Assembly: GCF_029318635.1 (NCBI RefSeq)
Contig: NZ_CP119676.1
Coordinates: forward strand, 248,001 to 312,000
Direction of reading: 5' to 3'
Length of the DNA: 64,000 nucleotides
From: Varunaivibrio sulfuroxidans
Lineage (GTDB): Bacteria; Pseudomonadota; Alphaproteobacteria; Rhodospirillales; Magnetovibrionaceae
Shown here: positions 42,854 to 51,327 of the stretch, piece after piece
Position numbering within the stretch: the stretch's first letter is position 1
Layout: the number at the start of each line of letters is the position of its first letter
The notes under the pieces: generated by a model
What the model was told of the DNA's origin: nothing
The model's database searches: none
The model's input: the letters and a program-made list of their open reading frames with translations, nothing else
Program-made: the position numbers and the translations under genes

Positions 42854-43639
42854 CTATTTTGGTTTTTGTCGGAGGGGTGAGGTCTTTTTACCTTGTTTTT
42901 TTAAGGCTTCTTTTTGGCGTTCTCTTTCATAAAGAGCATCTTGCTCGGCAAGAATTTTTGCCCGTTCATCCAAGGTCAGAGGAACGATATGAATCACGAC
43001 CCGGCGGTTTTTTGCTTGGTTCTCCGGTATCGCCACGCTTTTGGGGGTGCGGTTGGGAACCTTGGGCCAAGCGTCGGCCAAGCCGGTGGCGCGCAGGCGT
43101 TTTAGGATCACGCCCTTTTCATTGAAAAAATTGGCGACGCTGGATGCGCGCGCGCTGGACAGTTGCCAATTCGAAGGAAACTGTACGGTGTGAATCGGGT
43201 CATCGTCGGTATGACCTTCGATTTCGGCCTTGTAGGCGCGGAATTTTGGATCGAGTAGGGTGTCGGCGATTTTCGCCAGAAAGGGAAGTGTTTCGCGGCG
43301 TAGGGTCGCGGATCCCGAAGGGAAAAAGGCGCCGCCGGCCAATTCGATAACGATTCCACGAGCATCGGTGGTGACCGTGGCGGCCCGTTCGGCTTTCATA
43401 TCGAAGATGGTGGTCTCGATATCTTTCTTCATCAGGGCGATCGGTGTCGCTATTTTACTGTCGCTTTTTCCGATTTCCTTGCTGATTCCAGCCATAACTT
43501 TTTCGTATGTCGGCAGGTCGATTTTCGAAAACGAGGCCAACATAACGAAGAAGGCCATCAAAAGCGTAATGGCGTCGGCGTAAGTGATCAGCCAGTCTTC
43601 TTCGTCATTGTCTTCGATCGGCGGCGGTGGTGGTGGCAC
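42854..43639 (-). CDS. MotB/OmpA-like stator-type protein
   Basis: 261 residues. A Pro-rich start (MPPPPPPIE) is followed by one membrane helix with the MotB proton-binding motif WLITYADAITLLMAFFVML; Asp22 is the predicted proton site. The C-terminal OmpA-like domain (about 105-235) has EIEGHTDDDPI, SNWQLSSARAS and KNRRVVIHI, which bind peptidoglycan. It is 40 bp downstream of the MotA-like gene. No flagellar gene is in the window, while a type I exporter lies directly upstream in the same direction. Flagellar motor use cannot be excluded; a SiiB-like role with the exporter is the alternative. Confidence 0.85.
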   Translation of the reverse strand: MPPPPPPIEDNDEEDWLITYADAITLLMAFFVMLASFSKIDLPTYEKVMAGISKEIGKSDSKIATPIALMKKDIETTIFDMKAERAATVTTDARGIVIELAGGAFFPSGSATLRRETLPFLAKIADTLLDPKFRAYKAEIEGHTDDDPIHTVQFPSNWQLSSARASSVANFFNEKGVILKRLRATGLADAWPKVPNRTPKSVAIPENQAKNRRVVIHIVPLTLDERAKILAEQDALYERERQKEALKKQGKKTSPLRQKPK

Positions 43640-43678
43640 GGATATTCCTCGGATTTCAAGTTTTGGTGGCGCGCCCCT

Positions 43679-44512
43679 CTATGCGCGGGCGGCCTGCTCC
43701 GTCTGCTGGTTGCGCCGTGCCGCATCAATGTTGAAGTGAATGGCGGGGTCTAGGAAACTGTTCATTTTATCCTGGATATAGCGCGGACTGCGGCGGTCGG
43801 CGAGCATCACCAGACCTTCGGCGATGAGATAATTTCTGAACCGGATGATCTGTTCGCGTTGCATGATCTTGTTGGCTGCGGGAAGAAAAATCATGCGCGC
43901 GAGAATAATGCCATAGAGCGTCGTAATCAGCGCCAACGCCAGCCCCGGCCCCAGTTTTGTTGGGTCGGCGCCCATGCTGTCGAGCATGATGATCAATCCC
44001 ACCAGGGTGCCGATCATGCCGAAAGCCGGAGAGGCGGCGGCCATGTTTTTGAGGATATTGACCTGCACCGTGTTGCGCCCAAACGTGGTTTCGATCGAGT
44101 TGGCTAAAATTTCGCGGACTTCCTCGCCGGTGTAGCCGGACACGACCATCTCGACGCCGAAACGCAAGAACCGATCGCCACGAACCGCTTTTTGCGCCTC
44201 TTTTTCCAAAACGGGAACGCCGGAGCGTTGCACGGTGTAAGCCCAGCGAATGATGCGTCCGACTTCGGCTTTCAGAATGTTACGGCCAATTTTCTGCGTG
44301 AAGATGATTTTGCCGATAAGTTTGAGCGATAGAAAAACATAACGGGGCTCATACGAAATGAACGTCGAAGCCAAAGTTCCCCCGACGACCATGACCAAGC
44401 TTTGTAGGCTTAAAAATATCCAGTAGTGGGTCGTGCTGAAGGCGATGGCCCCAAGAAAAAGCCCAAACGCGCCCAAGACACCGAAAATTGTTGAAAAAGA
44501 CATACCCCCCAT
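43679..44512 (-). CDS. MotA-like proton-channel protein
   Basis: 277 residues counted from ATG 44512. Membrane helices sit at about 8-24, 32-50, 165-185 and 200-220. The MotA/PomA core is seen in PAFGMIGTLVGLIIMLDSM, with LALALITTLYGIILARMIFLPAANK in the fourth helix. The cytoplasmic loop carries charged residues (RGDRFLRFGVEM), as in PomA. The start is unsure: in-frame alternatives are TTG 44524 and ATG 44503. Together with the MotB-like gene it should form a 5:2 stator-type ion channel. It starts 160 bp after the membrane fusion protein stop and reads in the same direction. I cannot tell flagellar from secretion-linked use without a family tree. Confidence 0.85.
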   Translation of the reverse strand: MGGMSFSTIFGVLGAFGLFLGAIAFSTTHYWIFLSLQSLVMVVGGTLASTFISYEPRYVFLSLKLIGKIIFTQKIGRNILKAEVGRIIRWAYTVQRSGVPVLEKEAQKAVRGDRFLRFGVEMVVSGYTGEEVREILANSIETTFGRNTVQVNILKNMAAASPAFGMIGTLVGLIIMLDSMGADPTKLGPGLALALITTLYGIILARMIFLPAANKIMQREQIIRFRNYLIAEGLVMLADRRSPRYIQDKMNSFLDPAIHFNIDAARRNQQTEQAARA

Positions 44513-44639
44513 GCGTAACCCCAAATTCAGCCGTTCGTTTTTGTTATATCGCCCGCCGTTGGGCCGCCGTTACCGACTTGATAGCATAGGATATCTAAGA
44601 ATTCTTCCAAAATAAGCATATGTTCGCGCATTTCGTTGG

Positions 44640-44665
44640 GGTCAGGACCTATTAATCTGGCGCGC
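44640..44665. repeat. Dispersed 26-bp repeat, copy 2
   Basis: GGTCAGGACCTA, then T, TAATCTGG, then C, GCGC. It matches 20819-20844 at 24 of 26 bases and lies 7 bp beyond the stop of the membrane fusion protein gene. Confidence 0.6.
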
Positions 44666-44671
44666 TGGAGG

Positions 44672-46021
44672 TCATCGTTCCCGGAAGGCTTCGTGACGCA
44701 GCTTTAAGACGGGTTTCATCAAGTAGTCCATCACCGTTCTTTTCCCGGTGTGAACGTCCACCGTGGCGACCATGCCGGGCATGATGGGGAGGTCGCCTGG
44801 GGTAGCGCCGAGATAGTTTTTTTCGGTTTGCACCACGACGCGGAAAAATGGGTTGCCCTTGTCGTCCGTGCTGGAATCCGGCGCGACGAGGATCACTTTT
44901 CCTTGCAGGCCTCCGTAGCGGGCGAAATCGTATGTCGATATTTTCACGAGGGCGTTTTGGCCTACGCTGACATACCCTCTATCGGTTGGGCGCAACTTAC
45001 TTTCGATCACCAAATTTTCGCCGGTGGGGACGATCTCCATGATTGGCTCGCCCGGTTTGATAACGCCGCCGATCGTATTGGTCGTCATGTTCTTCACGAT
45101 CCCGTTGATGGGACTCCTGATTTCGGCGCGCACGCCCTGTTCGTTGGCTTTGTTCAGCAACTGCTGAATGCGCGCGATATTCTGTTCGGTTTTCCCAAGT
45201 TCATCCTGGGCCTCGCGGTGGAATTTGGTTTCCTCTTCCTTTACGCGTTGGCGCGCTTCGGCGACGGCGGCGCGGGCGCGCGGAATGGCCGGGCCGAGGC
45301 CCTGAAGTTCGCCCTGTAGACTTTGTACTTCGGCATCCAACTGCAAGTGCTCCATCTTTGGCGTCAAACCTTCGGCGAGCAGAGACGTGGACATGGCGAA
45401 ACGTTCTTTGGCGAGCTTTAGATTGGTTGCCGTCGAGCGGCGCTTGGCCTCAAGTTCCTGAACGTCCAGTTCGCGCTGTTTGACCAATTCCTGCAGGACG
45501 CCGACGGCCGCTTCGAGTTGGCGTTTGCGCGCGTTGTAAGCTTGGCGTTCCGCCTCCGCCTGCAAGGGGCGCTCCTTAACCAAATCGGGGGGGAAAACGG
45601 GTTCGTGGTCCTGGGTTTCTCCTTCCAGTCTGGCCTTGACCAAAAGTTCATTACCCAGGCGGACCTTCAGTTCGTTGATATTGGCGCCACCGGAGGCCAG
45701 GTCGAGTTGGATCAAGGGTTGCCCGGCGTGCACGACCGACCCCTCGGTAACGTAAATTTTTTGGATAATTCCCCCCTCAAGATGCTGGATGACCTTGATC
45801 TTACCTTGCGGAACGACCTCTCCGGGGGCGGAGGCGACCTCGTCAAGGGTGGCGAAGTTGGCCCAGACGAACGCCAACCCCAAAAAAATCATGACCGGCC
45901 ATGCCAGCGGGCGCCAAGTCGGCACCGGGTGGGATGTGAGCATGGAATCGAGCTTGGGTGTTTGAGAGCCGCCCTGGACGGGGGTCTGCGGTGAAACAAG
46001 TGAGGACATCGAAGCGTTCAT
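44672..46021 (-). CDS. Type I secretion membrane fusion protein (HlyD family)
   Basis: 449 residues. The HlyD-family adaptor bridges the inner-membrane ABC exporter and TolC. One membrane helix (about 38-55, PLAWPVMIFLGLAFVW), a lipoyl/barrel half (VVPQGKIKVIQHLEGGIIQKIYVTEGSVV), a long alpha-helical hairpin rich in Glu, Arg and Gln (about 115-300), and a C-terminal beta domain with EIRSPINGIVKNMT and LPIMPGMVATVDVHTGKRT. All family marks are complete. Its start overlaps the exporter stop by 4 nt, so both are cotranslated. The probable cargo is the giant adhesin. Confidence 0.92.
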   Translation of the reverse strand: MNASMSSLVSPQTPVQGGSQTPKLDSMLTSHPVPTWRPLAWPVMIFLGLAFVWANFATLDEVASAPGEVVPQGKIKVIQHLEGGIIQKIYVTEGSVVHAGQPLIQLDLASGGANINELKVRLGNELLVKARLEGETQDHEPVFPPDLVKERPLQAEAERQAYNARKRQLEAAVGVLQELVKQRELDVQELEAKRRSTATNLKLAKERFAMSTSLLAEGLTPKMEHLQLDAEVQSLQGELQGLGPAIPRARAAVAEARQRVKEEETKFHREAQDELGKTEQNIARIQQLLNKANEQGVRAEIRSPINGIVKNMTTNTIGGVIKPGEPIMEIVPTGENLVIESKLRPTDRGYVSVGQNALVKISTYDFARYGGLQGKVILVAPDSSTDDKGNPFFRVVVQTEKNYLGATPGDLPIMPGMVATVDVHTGKRTVMDYLMKPVLKLRHEAFRER

Positions 46022-48531
46022 TTGTCGCCCTCGTCGTTGTCGGGATCGTCAATCCGAGTCTGCGTTATTGGGCGCAGGGTGACGGCATTCGTCCGGGTGG
46101 GGCGGGATGAAGATTGATCTTTTTCGCCGGACTTGGTCGTGGCCGAAGAGGCGTGGATGCCGGGCGCGCCGTCGATCGAAACAGGACGGATAGGGGCGCC
46201 CATCTTCCATGCTGTTTTCGGTGGCGTGACATGTTCGCCCGGGGCGACCTTGTGGGTCGGGGCGCGTCCGCGTGGATGCAGGGTGACGGTCGCCCCGCCT
46301 CCTTGAGGTCCTTTGATTCGGGAGGACGGTTGCCGGGAAGGAGAGAGAGGGGAAGACGCGGGCGAAATCGGCTGTGCGCCACGCGGACGAAGCACCGTTG
46401 TGGGCGGAGGGGAAGCTTGCGCGCCCGGCGGCGTGTTGTTTTGGGGGGGCGTCCTATCGGCCCGTGGTTCTTGGGGGGCTTGAACGCTTTTTCGCGTGCC
46501 GGGCGCGCCGATAGGGGCCAAGGGCTTATCCCGTTTGGGGGGTTCCCAATTCAGCGGAGCATGGGGCGTTTCCGCTTTCTGGCGCGCCCGGGTCAAATTC
46601 AAGGCCGGGGCGCCGGACGGCGCGGAAGGCTCTTTGCCGTGCGAAGGTCGTTCACGCAGGAGAGAGGCCGGTATCTTTTTTTCAACCGAAGGCGTTGTGG
46701 AGGGCGCGGGAAGGGGCGGCTTGCGCGTCTGTGTGTCGCCCGTTTGTTCTTGTGGCGTGCCCTTCGGCTGTTCTTGCGGCGCGCCCTTCGGCGTACGTTT
46801 TGGGCGCGACTCTTCCTCCGATGTCGCCGGTTTCGCGACGCCGAAAAGCCGCGGCAATATTTCGCTGGACGGCCCCGCCAGCGCCAACTTGCCATGGTCG
46901 AGCGCGTAAAGATAGTCGCACGCCCCCAGCAAAATCGGGCTGTGCGTGACGACGATCACCGTGCGGTCCTTAGAAATTTTCTTTAGCGTGTTGCGCAATT
47001 CCTGTTCGGCGTGGCGGTCCAGGTGAGAAGACGGCTCGTCGAGAAGGATCACCGGGGGGTCGCCAACCAGTGCGCGGGCGATGGCAATTCTTTGGCGTTG
47101 TCCACCGGACAAGCGCGCGCCGGCCTCGCCGATTTCGGTGGCGTAGCCGTCGGGCATGTCGATAATGAAGTGATGTACGCCGGCCTCGGTCGCCGCCTTG
47201 ATGATTTCTTCATCGCTGGCCCCGGGCATGCGCTTGGCGACGTTGTCGCGGATCGTTCCCGCGAAAAGAACGCTTTCCTGAGGCACATAACCCATCCAAC
47301 TGGCCAGTTCCGTGCGGGTGAATTGAGCGATGTCGGCATCGTCAATGGTGATCCGCCCACTGTTGGGATGATAAAGCCCCTGAACCAATTTGAGTAATGT
47401 CGTCTTGCCGCTGCCGTTACGTCCGACCAGTGCGTGAATGCCGCCTTTTTCGACTTTGAACGAGACGTTGGAGACGACCGGCGCCTGATCCTCGCCATAA
47501 GCGAAGCTGACCGCCTCGATCGACAAATGCCCTTGCGGCCGATCGATTTCGATGTCGCTGGACTCTCGTTCCGAGGGCATGTCGAAAAATTGCCCGAGAC
47601 GCTCCACCGATTGATTGAAGCCGTTATAGGTTCGCCATGTTCCCACCAATTGGTTGAGGGGGCCGAGAATGCGGCCAGATAGCATATTCGTGGCGATCAG
47701 GGCGCCCATCGTGATTTGCTGGTCGATAATCGCAAGAACGCCGATCGTGGTCAGGGAAATCGACGTCAGCATCGATAACGATGCGCCCAGATTGGTGAAG
47801 CTGTCGGTCTTGCGGCCGCGATCAACGGCGTTTTTGATGTTCTTGGCGTGCTTTTCCTCCCAGATCGGACGCAACGCGCGATCCAAGGCCAGCGCCTTGA
47901 TCGTGGTGCGGCTGGAAATCATTTCCGCGATCAGATCGTCACGGCTCTGGGTCGATCGCAATTCCTGTGCGTTGGCCTGGGCCATGACGTTGCCCGAACG
48001 CCAGGCGACAAACATAAAGACCGGAAGAACGATCAAAAGAACCCACGCCACGGGGGTCGCGATGATAAAAATCAAGGTTACGAAGATGACCACGAAGGGG
48101 AGATCGGCGACGAGAACTGCGGACGCCCCCGACAAGGTGTTGCGAACGACGTCAACATCGCGAAACAGGGCCTGCCAGTACGCCGAAGGCCGCGCTTCGA
48201 GGGCTTTCATCGGCGCGCCCATCAGTTTGGCGAACAGGTGTTTGCCGACCTCGATATCCACGCGCAGGGCGATAGTCTGCAAAATGCGTGAGCGCGCCTG
48301 ACGCAGGACATAGTCGAAAATCAGCACGAACACCATGCCGATCAGCAAGCCTTCGAGCGTGCTGATGCCTTGATTGTAGACGACGCGATCGTACACTTGC
48401 ATGACGAACACGGGAACGGCGAGCGCCATCACGTTGACGAAAAACGACATCGCAATAATTTCGCGGAAAATCGGCTTTATCGGGGCAAGAAACGGGCGTA
48501 TCCAAGATCTTGCGTGGGGTTCTTCGCTCAT
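46018..48531 (-). CDS. Type I secretion ABC exporter with long Pro-rich C-terminal tail
   Basis: 837 residues from ATG 48531 (GTG 48537 possible; numbering below is from GTG). A transmembrane exporter core (about 20-310) with VQVYDRVVYNQGISTLEGL precedes the ATPase: Walker A VGRNGSGKTT (371-380), signature LSGGQRQRIAIARAL, and Walker B VILLDEPSSHLD. There is no C39 or C39-like N-terminal domain. The ATPase ends near residue 570. The remaining 269 residues (571-839) are Pro/Thr/Arg/Ser-rich and appear disordered, with three related spots TVLRPRG, TVTLHPRGR and AVTLRPITQ. Usual exporters of this class end near 570-590, so the tail is exceptional. The next gene overlaps by 4 nt. Confidence 0.9.
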   Translation of the reverse strand: MSEEPHARSWIRPFLAPIKPIFREIIAMSFFVNVMALAVPVFVMQVYDRVVYNQGISTLEGLLIGMVFVLIFDYVLRQARSRILQTIALRVDIEVGKHLFAKLMGAPMKALEARPSAYWQALFRDVDVVRNTLSGASAVLVADLPFVVIFVTLIFIIATPVAWVLLIVLPVFMFVAWRSGNVMAQANAQELRSTQSRDDLIAEMISSRTTIKALALDRALRPIWEEKHAKNIKNAVDRGRKTDSFTNLGASLSMLTSISLTTIGVLAIIDQQITMGALIATNMLSGRILGPLNQLVGTWRTYNGFNQSVERLGQFFDMPSERESSDIEIDRPQGHLSIEAVSFAYGEDQAPVVSNVSFKVEKGGIHALVGRNGSGKTTLLKLVQGLYHPNSGRITIDDADIAQFTRTELASWMGYVPQESVLFAGTIRDNVAKRMPGASDEEIIKAATEAGVHHFIIDMPDGYATEIGEAGARLSGGQRQRIAIARALVGDPPVILLDEPSSHLDRHAEQELRNTLKKISKDRTVIVVTHSPILLGACDYLYALDHGKLALAGPSSEILPRLFGVAKPATSEEESRPKRTPKGAPQEQPKGTPQEQTGDTQTRKPPLPAPSTTPSVEKKIPASLLRERPSHGKEPSAPSGAPALNLTRARQKAETPHAPLNWEPPKRDKPLAPIGAPGTRKSVQAPQEPRADRTPPQNNTPPGAQASPPPTTVLRPRGAQPISPASSPLSPSRQPSSRIKGPQGGGATVTLHPRGRAPTHKVAPGEHVTPPKTAWKMGAPIRPVSIDGAPGIHASSATTKSGEKDQSSSRPTRTNAVTLRPITQTRIDDPDNDEGDK

Positions 48532-48537
48532 GCGCAC

Positions 48538-48974
48538 TCACTAAATCATTGGGCCGAATTTGTCCGTCGTCATTTTAAAACAATCGCGGAGACGACAAAA
48601 CCGATGGCGAGGACGCCACGGAGGCCAAACAAGGCACGCCTTTTCAAATTGAAGGTATTTTTCGTAAACGAGCGCCCCAAGCTCTTTGTAAAAATACCCC
48701 GTAAATCAAGTAAGTATGTCGTTTGTGTCTTAACTAATCCTAAACGAAAACAACCCCGGATTAAATATAATCAAGGATATTTTTTCGCATCGGGATGGTG
48801 CGCGCTCCGTAACGCGACGTTACGGCAAAACGATCATGCCATGATAACTGTGTGGATATATATGTATTTTTAACTTAAAAAAGCTAAATATTAAAATCCA
48901 CCTTTCATGGGTGGTCATCCGGGATAAACGGAACGCCTTGATATCCGGGGCAAAAGAGTGATGGGGGAGGGCTG
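48538..48974. promoter_or_regulatory. Divergent control region between exporter and CHASE2 cyclase
   Basis: About 437 bp. The middle (48640-48900) is notably AT-rich and is the likely site of promoters for both the leftward exporter operon and the rightward cyclase. A run such as GGATTAAATATAATC (48757-48771) could hold a -10 element. I did not find a CRP-type palindrome here. A frame at 48370-48873 overlaps the exporter and is judged spurious. Confidence 0.4.
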
Positions 48975-51272
48975 ATGTCGGTGAAGGGATATCTTGGTGC
49001 AATGGGGCGGTATGGGCTTGCTTTTTTTATGCGCTTTATCCGTGGAACGTTGCGCACCGACCGCCTTTTAGGCTTTGCCGTTCTCGCGGCGTTTTTAGGG
49101 GTTTTCATGCTTAACCCCCGAGAGCTCGAAACGCTCAGGGTTAAGGTTTTCGACGCCTATCAGCAGGCGAAACCGCGCGCCATTCCACCGGCGAACCGCC
49201 AGCCCGCCGTGATCATCGATATCGACGAGCGCAGCTTGGCCGAAGTCGGTCAGTGGCCGTGGTCGCGCACCGTTCTTGCCAAACTGGTGCACAATGCATT
49301 CGCCTTGGGTGTCGGCTTGGTGGGATTCGATATCGTGTTTCCCGAGGCGGACCGGACCAGTCCGGGGGTCTTGGCGCGGACGCTGCAGGGGCTGGATCCC
49401 ACCACGCGCAAACGGCTAGAGGGATTGCCCAGCAATGATCGCGTGCTGGCCGATGAGATCCGGGGCAAACGCGTCGTGCTCGGGCAGGCGAGCTTCTGGG
49501 GGACACTGGATAAGAAAGATGCGCCCCCACCCATTCGCACCTCCGTCGCCGTTCGCGCGCCGCGAGGCGTCCAGGCGCAATCCTTTCTCAAGAGCATCCG
49601 AACCCTGGTGCGCAACGTTCCGGTGATCGACAAGGCCGCCGTGGGGCACGGCATTTTTTCGTTGATCCCCGAAACCGACGGAATCGTCCGCCGGGTTCCG
49701 TTGTTGTTCCGCCATGGGGGCAACATATATCCCGCCCTTTCCTTGGAAATGTTGCGCGTCGCTTTCGGTCGTCCGACCTTGTTGGTGACGGTGGGGCGCT
49801 TTGGAGTCAAGAACGTCGGCATCGCGCCGGTGCGCCAGTTTCCGCCCAAGGGGTTGAAGGTCACCACCGATTCGATCGGTCGCGCGTGGCCGTATTTTTC
49901 CAAGTCGGATAAATCGAAATACATTTCCGCGGTCGATGTTCTGAACGGCACCGTCGATGCCGCGAAACTGCGCGGGAAACTGGCCCTTGTCGGGACATCC
50001 GCCGTGGGATTGCTCGATCTGCGGGCGACGCCGGTCGATTCCGTGATTCCGGGGGTGGAAATACACGCTCAGATGATCGAAACCATCCTCGGCGGTAATT
50101 TTCTGAGCCGTCCGACCTACATGCGCTCTTTGGAGGCCTTGTTGCTGCTCGGTAGCGGGTTGTTGATGATCTGGCTGGTGCCATTGATCGGCGCGCGCTG
50201 GACCTTGCTGTTGTTGGTGGTGATCGCCGGGTCCAGCGCCAGCGGGTCGTGGTACCTGTTCGCCCACAAGCGGATGCTGTTCGACGTGTCCTACGCGGTG
50301 ATCGCGACGTTCTTGCTGTATTCTTTTTTGACCTACATGAGCTACGCCAGGGAGGAGGCCCAACGCCGCCAAACCCGCGACGCTTTTTCGAAATATCTGT
50401 CTCCGGATATGGTCGAGGCGGTGGCCGCCAACCCGGGCAAGCTGAAATTGGGCGGGGACCGGCGCGACATGTCGATCCTGTTTTGCGACGTGCGCGGGTT
50501 CACCACCATTTCCGAACAGTTCGACGCGGTCGGTCTGACGGCTTTGATCAATAAGTTGCTGACCCCGTTGACCGATCAGATCCTCAAGCACAAAGGCACC
50601 GTCGATAAGTACATGGGCGATTGCATCATGGCGTTTTGGAACGCGCCTTTGGACGATCCCGAGCATGCTCGCAATGCCTGCATATCCGCCCTGGTGATGC
50701 TTGAGGAAATGGGGCCGCTCAACGCGCGCCTGGAACAAGAGGCGAAAGAGGAGGGGCGCAAACATATTCCGTTGAAGGTCGGCGTCGGCGTCAACAGCGG
50801 CGAATGCGTGGTCGGCAACATGGGCTCCGAACAGCGCTTCGATTATTCGGTTCTCGGCGACAGCGTGAATTTAGCTTCGCGCCTGGAAGGGCAGAGTAAA
50901 AATTACGGCGTGCGTATCGTCATCGGTGAAAGCACGCAAAAACAGGTGCCGGACTTGGCGGTGATCGAACTGGACTTGATCAAAGTGAAGGGCAAAAATC
51001 AGGCGGTCCGCATTTTCACCCTTCTGGGTGACGAATCTGTGGCAAAAATTAATGAATTTCAGAGCCTTAAAGAAACTTGTGAAAGTATGATCTCGGCCTA
51101 TCGCAAGCAGGATTGGGCGGCGGCGCGAGACGGACTTGAACGTGCGCGGCCATCCGCCCGGTATTTCGATATCGAGGGATTAATGGATCTTTACGAAGAG
51201 CGTATCACGGCCTACGAGAGAAATTCGCCGCCGGCCGATTGGGACGGCGTATTTGTCGCCACAAGCAAATAA
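48975..51272 (+). CDS. CHASE2-domain class III adenylate cyclase
   Basis: 765 residues. A first membrane helix (about 30-47) leads to a periplasmic CHASE2 sensor (about 70-370: AVIIDIDERSLAEVGQWPWSRTV, VGFDIVFPEADRTS). Three helices (about 385-460) follow, then a class III cyclase domain (about 490-680) with metal Asp in FCDVRGFTT, KYMGDCIMAFWNAP, and the Arg of DSVNLASRLE. The spot that sets nucleotide choice reads DYSVLGD, fitting an adenylate rather than guanylate cyclase. A TPR-like tail ends DWDGVFVATSK. All catalytic residues I can check are present. ATG 48975 follows GGGAGGGCTG. It is divergent from the exporter operon and convergent with another cyclase. Confidence 0.92.
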   Translation: MSVKGYLGAMGRYGLAFFMRFIRGTLRTDRLLGFAVLAAFLGVFMLNPRELETLRVKVFDAYQQAKPRAIPPANRQPAVIIDIDERSLAEVGQWPWSRTVLAKLVHNAFALGVGLVGFDIVFPEADRTSPGVLARTLQGLDPTTRKRLEGLPSNDRVLADEIRGKRVVLGQASFWGTLDKKDAPPPIRTSVAVRAPRGVQAQSFLKSIRTLVRNVPVIDKAAVGHGIFSLIPETDGIVRRVPLLFRHGGNIYPALSLEMLRVAFGRPTLLVTVGRFGVKNVGIAPVRQFPPKGLKVTTDSIGRAWPYFSKSDKSKYISAVDVLNGTVDAAKLRGKLALVGTSAVGLLDLRATPVDSVIPGVEIHAQMIETILGGNFLSRPTYMRSLEALLLLGSGLLMIWLVPLIGARWTLLLLVVIAGSSASGSWYLFAHKRMLFDVSYAVIATFLLYSFLTYMSYAREEAQRRQTRDAFSKYLSPDMVEAVAANPGKLKLGGDRRDMSILFCDVRGFTTISEQFDAVGLTALINKLLTPLTDQILKHKGTVDKYMGDCIMAFWNAPLDDPEHARNACISALVMLEEMGPLNARLEQEAKEEGRKHIPLKVGVGVNSGECVVGNMGSEQRFDYSVLGDSVNLASRLEGQSKNYGVRIVIGESTQKQVPDLAVIELDLIKVKGKNQAVRIFTLLGDESVAKINEFQSLKETCESMISAYRKQDWAAARDGLERARPSARYFDIEGLMDLYEERITAYERNSPPADWDGVFVATSK

Positions 51273-51327
51273 GCGAGGTGAAGGCGGGGGGAGATCGCGG
51301 GCGGAGGCGAAGACTGAAAAGGGGGCG

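Noticed and set aside
48370..48873. 167-codon plus-strand frame overlapping the exporter start and the AT-rich spacer
   Set aside because: It overlaps the exporter antisense for a third of its length, has no family features and no clear ribosome-binding site.
49416..50765. 449-codon minus-strand frame opposite the CHASE2 cyclase
   Set aside because: Antisense shadow of a strongly supported gene; composition (Gln/His/Arg-rich) is that of a GC-rich complement.
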